Source: Crotophaga sulcirostris (Eukaryota > Chordata > Aves > Cuculiformes > Crotophagidae). From it: DNA of 64,000 bases. A program made the position numbers and the translations under genes. Of the stretch, positions 40,147 through 53,105 are shown in pieces. The stretch is taken from the NCBI GenBank assembly GCA_013397455.1, contig VYZB01000934.1, forward strand, positions 84,432-148,431, in the 5' to 3' direction. How positions within the stretch are numbered: position 1 is the stretch's first letter; each line of letters opens with the position of its first letter. The notes below the pieces were generated by a model. It ran no database searches. It had not been told where the DNA came from and saw nothing but the letters and a program-made list of their open reading frames with translations.

Positions 40147-40249
40147 ATGTGTCCTGAAAGCAGCAGAAATATTAGAGAGGTGCAGTGTGCATCATACAAT
40201 AACAAACCATTTATGGGTCGATTTTATGAGTGGGAACCTTTTGCAGAAG
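40147..40249 (+). CDS. THSD4: THSD4 internal coding exon C: last TSR1 Cys and start of Cys-rich region
   Basis: This 103-bp exon has 34 codons plus one base (phase 0 start, phase 1 end). The acceptor is a T-rich tract ending aaacag and the donor is GCAGAAG followed by gtaagg. It encodes M-C-P-E-S-S, giving the final Cys of TSR1 at residue 2. It continues into REVQCASYNNKPFMGRFYEW, which is typical of the TSR1-to-cysteine-rich junction in ADAMTS-like proteins and papilin (pattern FR-x-x-QC-x-x-x-x-x-KPF-x-G). I recognise this exact block as THSD4. The first codon is ATG where I recall Val in the mammalian protein. The next exon, expected to continue the cysteine-rich domain, is not found in the remaining 23.7 kb. 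Confidence 0.95.
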
Positions 40250-42807
40250 GTAAGGCAAGACAACTTGGTTTTGCATTATTATACAGATTATATTTTGGGA
40301 AGGCAAATGTCATTTTTACCCAGTGGAAGCCATAAGGCTTTGAATGTGTGTCTTGCTCATTTTGCTCTGTTCATCTGCTGAATTTGTTCATGGGCAAGCA
40401 TGAAGATAATCTCACATCAATATTTCTTATATTTTACAGGAATGAAAGCATGTAAATGCTACTTTGACTGGTAAACCATTGGTTCTGTATAGTGTTGCAA
40501 CAACATTTCAGCTACTATACTATCTTCTTTTTAATGTAATTACTTTTGATTACAAAAGCTCAAGGTGCCTCCATTTTAGTAAATTCAGTTAAATTTTTTT
40601 CATGCAAGCTTAGCATGTGACTTATGGTCCTTATGCATTCATTTCAGGACTCTCTGGCTTTCTAATTTGTATCTTCTGATAGTGTATTTGACAGCTGAGA
40701 TGGTGACTGTGGGAGGAATACCTGTGCTCCTGACTTCCCCAGCTGCCTGTTGGACTGATTGTCCTGGAAGGCAGAGCAGCAGCAGCAGCTCGAGTGGTGG
40801 TCTGCCACCCCTGGAGACTCCTAATGCTTGGGGGGTAAAATCTCAGTCAGCTGGGGTTATAACCTTTCTCCAGACACATGTTTTGTGAAATAGTTATTTA
40901 TGTTGTCTCTCTTTCTGTAAACAAGAGCTGGCCCCACCTCAGTTGAGACTTCTGATTATTTATAAGGTAAACACATCTCTGGATTCAGAGGAATATAGTT
41001 CAGGTCTTATTTTTTAAATTAACATTTTTTAAAAGTTGTTTTCCACAAAACTTCAAAGATGAAGTGAATTTATGCACAAAGAAATGCATATCCATATTGT
41101 GGACTGTCTGCTTTATTGTTCTGAGGCCATTCCATCCCTTGACCTGCCTCATAGTAGAACAGCACAGTGACTGCTTCCTTCCCCACAGACCCCTTTGCCA
41201 GCAGGCTCTGCGTGTTCTGAACCGCGTGTTCTGTCTCCCCTCCAGACAAAGGCCCAGTCTCACTTTAAAATTTTAAAATGCAGCATACAAGCCCACCTGT
41301 TATCCTTTTTAAAGTTTAGAAGAACAAAGCAGAAGGAAGAGAATTTACCTGTACTTTTTAAGTGTCTCTTGAATATGGCTTTTATTGCCCTCTGTGTAAG
41401 GAGGTACATACATACAGTGCCTTACAATTATAGAAGTAATACCTTATGCCATGGCTTTTAATGTCTTACAGTGAGTGTTTGCAGGGATTTCTCTTTGCTG
41501 GAGGACTTGAATAAAACCAAAGGCTTCAGTGTACTGTGATTTATCTTTATGTCAATGCCCTGCCCCTTTATGTCCTAAAATTGTTGTAGTGGCAGGATTT
41601 ACCTGATTATGCACATCTTCAATGTCTGTGATCCACTCTGGGGCAATTAGTGCTCTGTGTATGCTTTTCTTTCCTCCAGTCTTTAACTCATTGCGCTTTC
41701 CCTTCTCCAGAAGGGAGGCAAAATAAGAGACTTGGAAAAGGAATGGGAAAGTTTCTTTCATAACAGAGAGATTCCTCCTCGTTCTCATATTTTTATGCCC
41801 CCTCCCTTGATCCTAATAGTTCTAGAAAGAGAAAAGGGTGATAGTTACTGGTGGTGGGGTTTTTTCCTGTTAATAAACTGGGGTCGTGTCTATCCTGTAG
41901 CATAGAGCCTGATACTGAGTTTTGATGTGAAAGCAGCAAGGAGCACCTCAGCTGTGTGGCTGTGGCTGGGTGTGTCAGCTGGAAGCTGGCTCCTGCTGCT
42001 GTCCTGCTATTGCTCCTGGGGACGGAGGGGACCCCTCGCGGGACGGCATTGTGTGAACAGCACGCGCTGAGCCAGCTTTCGGAGTGCCCTGCCTCGCCTC
42101 TTTGCACAAAGGCAAAATTCCTGTTTTGTAACAATAAAGACCCTTCCAAAGATGTGCTGAAGGAAGTATTAGAAGTCATTGTTCATTTTTGTTTCAGGGA
42201 ACTCGGAGTGTTGCAAGAGTGTGAAGTTCCTTTCATTTATGCCCAGAAAAGGGCATTTCCATGGATACTTAGCATGCTGGCATACTCTCTGTGGTTCCTT
42301 TAGATGGGCAGCTTTGATCCACAATTGCTGTTTTTCCAGCTCAACGTGAGTCAGTACAGATTCAGGTAGATTCACATCTGACTCCTGATTGATCTAATAA
42401 AGTTTGTTTCTAATGTAGTCATGCCTCAGTTCTGGTTTTATTTGGTGTGTCTATAGTGAAGACTTGCAGAGCTGTATATCTTTATCTTAAATCATGAACA
42501 TTCAGTATATATTATGCTTTTAATTAAAGTCTTGTTAGATATTGTGAAGTTGCCCAAAAGGAACTTTCAGAGCTGTACTTTGGCACTTTGTACCGTGTAT
42601 TTAGGCAGAAAAAATGAGCTTGGTACCCCAGCAAGCAGATGGCTGAAGGTATATTCCATGGACAACGCGGCTTCTCCTACAATGTGGCCCCAAAGACATG
42701 GCGTATTAATTTTGATGAATCCCTTTTCAAACTGCCACTGACAAGACACAGTCAATGATGAGCCAGCTCAGCCCACCTCCATCTCCTTGCTTCCTGCACG
42801 GCAACTT

Positions 42808-42843
42808 TGACTCATTCTGCCCTGTGTCAGGACAGATGACTCA
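42808..42843. promoter_or_regulatory. Two perfect AP-1 motifs, candidate enhancer
   Basis: TGACTCA occurs at 42808-42814 and again at 42837-42843, with starts 29 bp apart, in a C-rich repeat-free segment. TGACTCA is the consensus for Jun/Fos dimers, and close pairs are common in enhancers active in mesenchymal cells. Activity here is not shown by the sequence. Confidence 0.35.
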
Positions 42844-45800
42844 GGGGATCTAAAACGTGCCACAATCATTTCTTTTTTCCTCCCCTACATAGCACAACTT
42901 GCTCCTGAAGTTTATGTTGGATCAATAGGGCAACTAAACAGTAATTTACAGCCCTGTCTTTATGGTGAGTTAAGTGTAATTATTATTGGTTTTGAAAAAT
43001 AACACGTATTCTTTTTTCTCCCTTGTTCAGATTGGTGCAGCTGCATTTCTAACCTCTGTTTTATCTGCTACAGCTCCAACACAAACTTCTGTCTTTATTA
43101 AAAAAGCTGCAATAAAGGGACTATAAACACGACAAATTAAGAGTATTTAATGAAAAAATCCTAGTTTATATTGGAGAACCAATAGCACCTAATGACTGTA
43201 AGAGCAGGATTTGAGAGGAAAGAATCAATTGTGAAAGAGTGAAAACTTCACAGTGATATGGGCATAAAACCTGTAAGGAATTTTAAATCTACAGAAGCAG
43301 TAAATGTTTTAATCATTCTGATAACTGAACTCTTTACATTTGAGCTCTTTTTCAGCTAACCTTCAGCACGCTTATTTACCTGTATTGCACCAACAGTGGG
43401 AATTCTTGCTGTTTCAGGTGTATGTGTTGTTTATAGACACAACTGTAACTGCGTAAGAGCTTGCTGGATGCTGGCTAACAAAGGCAACAACAGGAATGAG
43501 GACGTGGCTAAAGGATCATCCTAGTGGTGGCTGCACAGATGATTTACTTCCTCTTGTTAGAGTCAAGATGTCTTTGGCTTAAAATACTGTATCAGGCCAG
43601 ACAAGTTTCTAGGAACAGAGCCATGCTTAGATCTTGAAAGCTGTTTAAATAGTTGGTTGCTGGCAGATAGTCCCTGGAACGGGAAGGCTTTCGTGGAGAG
43701 GCCTCAGCTCCCCGCTGTGCGCAGGGCTGGCCTGGAGGGCAGTGCCTTTCACCTGCACGGGCTCTGCTGGCTCAGCCAGAGCAGGGGAGCTCTGGCAGCA
43801 AAAGGGACATCTAGAGGATCTGGCAGAGCTTGTTTGGTTCCTTCTGTTGGCCAGGTCTGGCTTCCTCTTATGACGTCTCTTTATTTTTCTGTTTGATTGG
43901 TGAGAGACAACAGTTGTTTGGAGCCTGCGCACCACATTGCTCATTGGAGCAGAGTTCGAGTCAGGCTGAGTTTCAACTGGGATAAAAATTCCTGTAGCTG
44001 AGAGTGGCAGTAGTGTGTACAAAATGGCAGTACTGTCACTGCTGCGCTTTCCATGGGGGGAAAAACCAGCTCCCCCGTCTGCCCCAGTACTGTTGTTGCC
44101 AAACCTTACTACTGATGGGCACCATTCAAAATGAGCTGGAGTGGAAGAGGCCAATAAGAGCTGGGTGTCAGCACCCAGCGTGGTGGCAGGGCGGTTGGGC
44201 AATTTCAGCTGGCTTCTGATTACTTCTGTTAACTGGAAGTGGAACTTCAGTTTAGAGCAATCAGAGAATTTGTCTTTGCATATGATTAGTAAAAGGTAGG
44301 CCCTGGTGTGTGTTGTTCCTGAATGCTTGGGATTTCTTGGCTAGAGGCGTGCAAGGAAAGGGAACTTGGTCGCAGTTTGTGCACCTTGACCCTTCTTGCT
44401 TTGTAACTGCCAGCTCCTAGTGGCTCAGGATATGCTGTGCTGGCCTAGTATTCTCTTAGGTTTGTGTGCAATACTTAGACAACCTAATTTTTTCACCCAA
44501 AGGACAAGAAGAAGTCTTGCTGTTTTATTTATACTTTCTCTAGTAAGTTACTTTTAGTGAACATACAGATGTTTGAGTATACACACAATATCTCAAGAAA
44601 TAATCCAACTTTGCTGCAGTACATCCAACTGCAAGGTGTTCTATTCAGTGAGGCAGCTGCTTGAAGTCTTCATTTCTCATGGCAATGCCACCATACTTCT
44701 CTGCTTTTTTTTTGTCTCCACCTGTTAGAAATCTTGATTGCTTTTATTCAATTTTGTGGCTAGTTGTTCTTGAAGTGTGTACTTTAATTGCTTGTAATGT
44801 ATTTTCTATGACAATTTTCTTTTTTGTTATGGCTGTTTTGTGTGAAATGCTATGGCCAGATAGATTGATCAAAGAGGCAACAGATAGAGTTTAGGGAGGT
44901 TTGAAGTGTAACCAGTAGATAGTGTCTGTATTTGTTGATTAACTACAGCTCAAATAGTCTGGCACTTCTCAATAAGTAAAGACAGAATATAGCTGATAAC
45001 TCAACTGGCATTCTTACATTTAATCACAAACCAAGGGGATTATTGTTACCTGTGTTTTTCCTTGCTTGCAGTATGTGTGTAGAAATAAAAACACTGTCTA
45101 GGAGTTGGTCTCAGTTCCTTCCTGCAAACCAAAAGTCTAAATTTATGCCCATCAACTAAAATAAGAGTTCAACAGCTATGCTGATGTAATTCCCTTCTAC
45201 ATGCTGTTCACATGTACATTTCACATGGAATTTTCTTCAGGGTTATGATCTGGCATAATTTGAGATTTAGGAAATAAATTTGGAAAAAATCAGTGAAAAC
45301 TTTGTCCTGTTTTATATTTTATGAGAACTGATGGTTTCAGGTCTTCAACTACTGCGCGAGTTGACACACAAAGCATACTGCAATTTGCTTTGCTCGGCCT
45401 TTTCTGTTGTCTGTTGGACTGCTTTTAAGTGGAATCAGTCTTAATCTCTAGCTATTTCAGGAACAGCTACCTAGCAAATGAGTACCATCAAACTGAACAG
45501 TAAACCAGCAGCAGACTGGTATAAGATAAGACATCTTGAAGCATAGACCCAAATTATTGACAGGTGCTTAAGCACTACAGGCATACAATTCCTCTTGAAT
45601 TTGGATGGAATATGAGCTCTGATTTCCTTTAGACTCATTGGAAATCCATCTGAGGCTGCAAATTAACCATTTTTACACATTACTGAAAATTCTATTTATT
45701 TTTTAACTGAAATATCTTTGAAATATTGCTCACTTATGAGACAAAGTTCATTTATATTATATCCCTTTTCTCCTCTTTATTCCCAATTTGTGAATGGATC

Positions 45801-47245
45801 ACAAGAAAAAGCAAATGAAAATTTGCAAAGCATTATAAATATGCCTGTGCTAAAGTTTCTGAGGCATTTCTTTGGCTTCATCAATAAATCTGCTTCCTGA
45901 ACATCTGTTATGTTGAGTTTGACCTGGAAATTGTAAATATCCTGTGTATTACCAAAATATGTAACTACTTCTATAGAAAGTTTTAATAAAAAAATATGCT
46001 TAGATACTTATATACATGGAAACCTAATGATTCCACATGGCAACTTACCTTTTATAGTTATTCTTCCTGTATAATTTTATTAATATACATGTTTTGGATT
46101 GCATTTGTAAGAAGCTTAGTGAAATCAGAGCTTGGCTTTTACCTGGGATTCTGTGCTATGCTACAGTTCAAACAATAATGTACCAATATTTTCAACTTTA
46201 CTATTGTAAGCAGGGACCATACTCTCATGTATGAACTCAGCCAGTTGCCTGCAATCGGTCACATGCACCACGTGTTGTAATGTTTCCTGTTCATTGTGCA
46301 CACCTCAATTTATCCACTTTTCTACTTGTTATTTGGAGGGTAAAATGGTTTAAGAAGGTTAAGAGCAAGAAGATGTGGATGTTTATAGATGGACATCTGG
46401 ATAAGCCTCAAGAATTGGAAAGGGTTGTTAGCGCCTGTAGGAGAATTGGAAATGACATCATTGAATGTTATCATTCAGCAGTGAACACAGTCCACTCCAA
46501 AGTGTACTTGGATGTAAACCCTGTAAATAGAATGTATTTTTAAGAAGACAGGAAAGTGAGAGAAAGGAGATGAGCTGACAAGGCATGTCTGTCCTAATCT
46601 TGCAGGGTTTAAATAAACTTAGCGTAGGTTTGCTGTAAGAGAGATGTTTTCTTCTGTATCCAGGTGACCAATATTTACTGCTTCATTTTAGAGTACCTGA
46701 CCTGCCTCGTGGCATTGATTGCGAGTTGGGTAAACATCTCTGGTAGAATTATGCCCTCATACTTCTTAGCATGCTTCTTAGTTCCTTTGGTGGGAGCAGA
46801 AAGTTAAGGACAGATGTTGTGGCTTTCAGGCTCAGCTTTAGAAACAAAATTGTATCCAGATTGTGCGGTGATGAAGATTGTTAGGCTAGAATCGAATATA
46901 GAAGGAAGATTTGAATTTTGCAAGGCATATGTGGAAGTGAGTGGTGTAGATATTTTAAAGACTACTTTGATAAAATTTGTCTTGACTCCCTCCACTTGTT
47001 ACCAACAGGAAGACCTCCAGGGGTTCAAATCAGTATTGAGATCTGCAGTATCAGCAAATTACCTGATACCATGCAAGGGTCTCTGAGAAATGCTGTGCAA
47101 ATGCTACACTTATGACTTGAACTGAAAAGAAACCTAACAATTTTTTCCACTGTAATATTCTCTTATTTTATTTGTTCTTCTGAAAATAAGTAAACAAAAG
47201 TTGAATTCCTGTAGTAGATTTTTACCTGTTAGTGGCCCTATATAT

Positions 47246-47274
47246 AAGGAGATACATATATATATGTATTCCTT
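47246..47274. repeat. AT-rich imperfect palindrome
   Basis: A perfect 18-bp core ATACATATATATATGTAT at 47252-47269 is flanked by AAGGA on the left and TCCTT on the right. A single unpaired G at 47251 separates the left arm from the core. It could form a hairpin or cruciform. It may simply be a degenerate AT microsatellite. Confidence 0.85.
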
Positions 47275-50200
47275 ACATAGCTTCATTGTGTCTGGTGGCT
47301 GTGCAGAGCAGCCTGAAACTTGCTGCAAGTGAACAACGGAGGATTTGGATCCCTTTAATGTGGGGAGCAATCTGGATTGTATAAATGTGGGCATGGCAAT
47401 ACCTTAGAAGCTGAGTCCCACCGATGATCAGAGGGTGCGGTTATGGAGTGAAAACCAGCATAGAGCAAGGTTGCTTCAAATTAACATACCCTAGGAATTT
47501 AACTGTGCTCAAGCAATTTCATGGGTTGGTCCCCATCTTCTCTGTGTCCTCTATTTTGGATCTTGTGCCAGACACAACTGTCTTGGAGCCAATACCTCTG
47601 CCATGTATGAATTAGGTCATGAAGATAGTGCTGATTCCTCTTTTTTGTCAGTGTGACAACCTTACCCACTGGTAGAATTATATGCTTTTTGAATCTTCAC
47701 TTCACTTTGTAGCATCCGGTCTTTTTGTATGTTGAGTTTGTCAAGATAAGGGAGAGAACAGAGGGGCAAATGAAGTGTCTCCTCTGTCCTATCAGAAGGG
47801 AGTGTTTTTACACTTTTTAAGTGCTCTTTGTGTTGGCTTGTCTACTGTATATAAGAACGTGTGTAGAACAAGTGCTTTGTGATGCTCTAGTCTTTTCTGA
47901 GTTGATATTGTAATTTTGTTTTCACTCTTATTGCCCATGGGAGGAGTTCTCTGTTAAGCTTCAGAGTCAAAACGTTGCTTCAAAAATTTGCCTTTGCTTG
48001 TGGATCAAAATCTTTTGCTTCCTTTGGCTTCCGTATAGCAAAACACCAATGTAAATAGGGCATCCTATCCTTATTCCTACACCTCTTTTGGGATACGAAA
48101 AATGAATCTTAGTCTGAATTCTCCTAAGTCTGTTCCTTTTGATTGTTAGATTCCTTTTGTAGCAGACACAGACAGGCAGGCTTGGATGCTCTGAGCAGAT
48201 GTATTTTACAGCTTCAATAGGAAACGATGTTTTATGAGTTTTATGATTGTAGTCCTAGGTGTCCTTGTCACACAGATTTGCACAACCATTTCTTGTAGTA
48301 TAGTGCACTAGAAATGGGGGAAAACTTAGGACTTACATTATTTTGCAGATGTGCACTTCTTGCATAAACCCCAGGATTCTGCCATGTCTCCCAGATCCAT
48401 GAAATAGTCTGGAGAATAAAATAGAGCTGCATGGTCGAGACTGTGTCATCATTTTAACATATTACACATTAACTTTGGGGACTTTTGAATAAACAGGACA
48501 ACAATTAAGCAAAAGTTTATCAACATGTATTCCATCCTTGTTGTTAAATGCATGAAATATTTATTCAAAATATTTCTTATACAATTTTCAATTTTTAAAA
48601 TCAAGTATATGTTATTGATTTAAAACAATTTCTTCTGTGCAGTGTGGGCTGTTTAACCTAGAAAAATGTCTGGTAAATATTCTTTTCATGTTTAAAAAGT
48701 AATGAACAATGGAGACACAGGGAGAAAATACTTAGAGAGTTTGGTAAGTAAAGTAGAAAATAGGGTTTCTACTGAAAAATACTTATTGAGCTATCTTAGA
48801 TTTTTAAAATTACCGTTTTTGCCTCAGTTTATGTGTGGAAATAGTTTTTGTTGATTGTTATGCATTTCAAAAGGTTTTAAATAGTTTCATAATATTTTCC
48901 ATGTATTTGATTTCAAAAAACTTTCACATTTACCTACTGTGGTCAACAGTGATTGCCCTAATGTGATGCTGTGAGTGTAGGAGTCTGTAGAGCTCCCTGT
49001 CAGGTTGCTGTTGAAGTTAAAGGAAGGCAATATAAATATGGCTTTTTATAGGTCCTAACGGTCCAAGAAATGCTGAGGTTAGTGGGAGATTTTTCCCATT
49101 CATTTCAGTGGCTTTTGGATGAGGTAATTTAGAATAAAATTCACTATGTAACTGAAAAAGTGAACAGAACTGAGGTCTGATCCTGCAAAACTTTGTTGCA
49201 GGTTGATAATATCCAGATTTCTATGTATTCAGAGAATTGGTATGTACTTAATTCCGTGGAGGCTTAGGACTTCACTAGAAATTTTCAGCTTTTTTTTTTA
49301 AAAAAGATGAAAATTCAAGGAGTCTGCCTGCAATCCCTGGACTATTAAAAGTTGAAGGAGTTTTTGCTGACTCCATGCACAGTTCTGTTGGGTGAGTGTA
49401 CAGGCAGGGACTCAGAAAGCAGCAGCACATGAACATGGGATTCAGAGTTTTCTTTTATTCTGTGAAGAATCACAAGTACACAAAGAAGGGGGGTTTGGAC
49501 CATCTCAGAGGCCAAATTACTTCTTCCGTCAAAGCCTCCCCAAAATGGCTGTCTTTTGTTTTACTGTATGCAGTTACAATTGTGACTACTAAATGAAACA
49601 TTTATTCTGCTATTCAACCTTTTACGTATTAAGTGCTCCTAAAAAATCAAGATAGTATATATATACCTAGTTCAAAAAACCTCCAAACACTGAAATAACT
49701 CTTGGAGAAATGAGCTATGAAAGGGGTCTTAGTACATAGCCTTTCCTATCTACTTTGGAAGACTGATTTCTTCCGAGTATTTGTTATTATGTTGAAAGAA
49801 TTACATATTAAGATACTTTTCATTTATACTTTGTTCATTTTGAGCCTGTTCCAGTATCAGCTGATGCAAAAGGAAAGATAACAGTAACTTCAGAGGGAGT
49901 CGAAGGTGAATCTAAACATTTATGTTCACAATTGCCATTTGTGTCCTCAGAAATTACTTATGCACACTCTCAGCAGTAGAACTTGCACTTTTACTTTGTG
50001 GAATATTTAACTGCAAAATTCTATGTTTGTAACGTAATTTCTATGGCATTGTGTGGATTTTAGAAATTAACACCTACATATACTGAAAAGGTAGATAGTC
50101 AAGTTCTGGTTCCAGTAAAATTTGTGGATTTGACCTATTTAGCTTTATAAATGTTTTCACTTTATCTCATAAGTTCCAAAACTGAGGTTTGGGTCAGTCT

Positions 50201-50882
50201 ACAAGCAGAGCCTGAAGCTTTGATCACAGTTACCAATAGCAGCGTGGTGTGAGTTCACAGGCTGAGAAGTCGTTGATGACTGAGAAGCTGAAGCCTGCTC
50301 AAGTACAGAAGACGTTAAGTTTCATATCTGGCAAGACTTTATTTATAAATAAAGTTTTTCACAGTTTTAGTAGCAGGAGGCTTATTGGTGGTTGATGATT
50401 AAGCATGGGGTAGAGCGCTTAAAGCGTAAGCAATTTTTGCCCAAACTGGAAAATCCACACTCTCTCAGGTAAAGCCGTTCCTGCAGGTGCAGCAGTTTAT
50501 AGGGGTGCCTGGGCTGCTTCTGGAGGGGCTGTCCCAGGGTCTGCCCCTGAGCCACAGCAATGCTAAAGTTTGAGACATGCTTGTGAGTTAACTGCTGCTT
50601 AACAAAAGTACCTCCCTAGGTCATGCTAACTGGTAATCTCCATAGTTTTAGCCTGCAGCAAACCCAAGGTAAAAGTCATTTGCTTAAGCTTCTCTTATTT
50701 TGAGTGAGAAGACTTCATTTTTTCTTTTGTGTTATAAGATGAAAGCCTGCAAGGTTGGTCAAGCTGGATACCAAGCTCAGCCTTCGTCTGGAGTCACTGT
50801 GCAGGACTTTGTGTGTGGGAGGGATGGGAGGCTGTAAAGATAAACTGCTACAGAAGGTTCATGAGGATTAAGTATTATAGCC

Positions 50883-50895
50883 TTTTTTTTTTTTT
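50883..50895. repeat. T13 homopolymer
   Basis: This is a run of 13 T in the intron. It is low complexity with no associated element seen. Confidence 0.9.
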
Positions 50896-52873
50896 GCTAT
50901 GGCCTTCCTTTAAAAGCCCTCCGATTGACAGTTTCCAACTTCATCTCTCAGTATTTCAAAGGAGCACAGAGTTTACAGCTCTCACTGATGTAGCTGTTTG
51001 CTAGAAAAATGAGGTTACTTATTAATACGAATGGGGGTGCCAGTGCTGCACATAATTATTTAAATATAGGCATTCCTGTGTTTCTGGAGTATTCTGCTAA
51101 TGTTTTGAATAGAGTTCTTTGGTAGTGTTGAGTGTTATGAAAGGAATTAAAAAGATTTTGCCTGTTTAGCCAGAATAAGTATAGTTGGACTGGCACTTAT
51201 GTACACTTGATAGTCCTCCTTGTTAAGATGAATTATTATTTTCAAAGCAAGGAAAATCTTACCCACTGTGAAAGAAAAGCTTATAATATGGATGAACATC
51301 AGAAGAAAGAGATTCCCAGTGGTAGTAAATAAAATGAAAAGCAGAACTGGCTTCTATTGTGCTCTGTTTCCGTTAGACAGCTTGGAAGTTTTATAAGCAC
51401 AGCGTATAATAAATATCTGAGCTACAGTTTGGGGTCTTTTACAAAGGAGAGACAACTGTTACTAATGTTTTTCTGGATCAGTATTCCCTCTTACACCCAG
51501 ATAGAAACAAATCTCTGGCATTTGTCCACAGTGTCAACTTGTGAATTTGTTAATTTGCTTTCTATATTACATTATATGACTCTGAATTTAAATCCAAACA
51601 CCACAAATTTAAAATTAAGTTTGAAAGAGCCAGATAAACTGTGCATTAAATTTGCTGTTTTATCTGCAAAGAGAGATCTGCTTCTGAATAATTTTGGTCA
51701 GAGGCCTAAAAATACTGAGGTGCAACTCAGTATGCTTCGTTCTGCTGAAATGGTGCAGTGATCTCTCTGGAGATAGATCACAAAGAAGTAACTGCTTGGA
51801 TCCATTACACCACTGAGGTAGATATCAAGTATAAAAACAGAAACAGACCTCAAAACGTTAAGCCTGATCTTTTTTTCAAATATAATAATATGAGTCTGGT
51901 GACATCATCAGATCTGAAGAGTAATGTAGACTTTTACTGTATTTTCTTTTTTTCATTACTCCAATATAAATATAACCCAGTGTATGTAAAATGCATTATA
52001 GCAAATCCACAAGCAATTTCCTTCATTGTAACAAATACTGTATCTCATTAGAGCAAAACAAGCCCCCAGTTATGTTGCAGAACATCTGCTTAACAATTTC
52101 AAGTTCCTCCAACAATGCTGCCAAAAGAGCAAAAAAGTCAGCATCTAGTCCATTACTTTGATCAGCTGAAGTAATAAAATTATAAATAATGCACCAACTG
52201 CAGCTCTGGTGGATGGTGGAGCTGTGCTATTGGCCCTCTGCTCAGATCGCTATGACTGATGGGGATGTGGCTAGAGGCACTGGAGCTGGGATTCGGGGGG
52301 GTGGGATGCAGAAATAGATTTCTGACTTACATAGATTTCCTATGTGACAATGAGAAAGTTAGTTAATATTTCTGTGTCCGGATCCTGACTCTAAAATTCA
52401 GTTTAAAATGTCTTTTTCATATCTCACAGGCTTTCCATAATGCATATGGGGGGCTTTAACATTACTGGCAAGAGCTGAATCACCTGTAAACAAGCGACAG
52501 GTCTATGTTTTTGTAAAATTTGGCATGGGTTGTACTGGTGCTTATTATTTGTCTGCTTTGTGACTGTATCAGTGTCTGCTCTATATGTCTTGGGAAAAGA
52601 ATCACTTGGTTTCCAGTGTTAACATTTTTGACTACTACTTGTCATTCCAAGTGTGAACTGAAAATGGGAAAATTTTCCATGAATACAAAATATTTTTTAA
52701 GTATCAAATTATTTGGGGCCAGTATTGTTGAAATGTGAAAAATAGATGTGTGACTGTAATTCTATTAGCATTTCAATTAAAAGAAATAGTAAAATAAAAT
52801 ATTTCAACATTGAAATGAAACAAGGAAGTAGAAATTATTTTGACTTTCCTCTGTCCATTTTCTGCAAAATCAA

Positions 52874-53105
52874 CAGAATCATAGAATGGTTTGGGTCGGA
52901 AGGGACCTCAAAGTCCATCCAGTTCCACCCCCTGCCATGGGCAGGGACACCTCCCACTGGATCAGGGGGCTCCAAGCCCCATCCAACCTGGCCTGGAACA
53001 CCTCCAGGGATGGGGCAGCCACCACTTCTCTGGGAAACCTGGGCCAGGGCCTCCCCACCCTCACAGTAAAAAATTTCTTCCTAAGATCTAATCTAAATCT
53101 TACCT
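52874..53105 (-). mobile_element. CR1 LINE fragment, antisense, classical type
   Basis: This is a roughly 230-bp antisense CR1 3' end of the classical type. Its 3' end reads AGAATCATAGAATGGTTTGGG, then GGAAGGGACCTCAAAG, CCTGCCATGGGCAGGGACACC, CCATCCAACCTGGCCTGGAACACC and TCCAGGGATGGGGCAGCCACC. The tail is of the ATTCTATG kind, unlike the TACTGTGA tail of the dominant subfamily here. It is 5'-truncated at about 53105 and is not coding-competent. Confidence 0.95.

Noticed and set aside
51357..52051. Two overlapping ATGA-coupled open frames of 134 and 97 codons on the + strand, looking like a small operon-like pair.
   Set aside because: Composition is that of AT-rich intron, no domain is recognisable, and such coupling has no meaning in a vertebrate nuclear intron. 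Chance is the best explanation.
52520..52738. A KCELKMG stretch resembling the expected KCELNC of the next THSD4 exon.
   Set aside because: The following residues do not match the cysteine-rich domain, and no splice sites or further Cys pattern fit. It is a coincidental short match.
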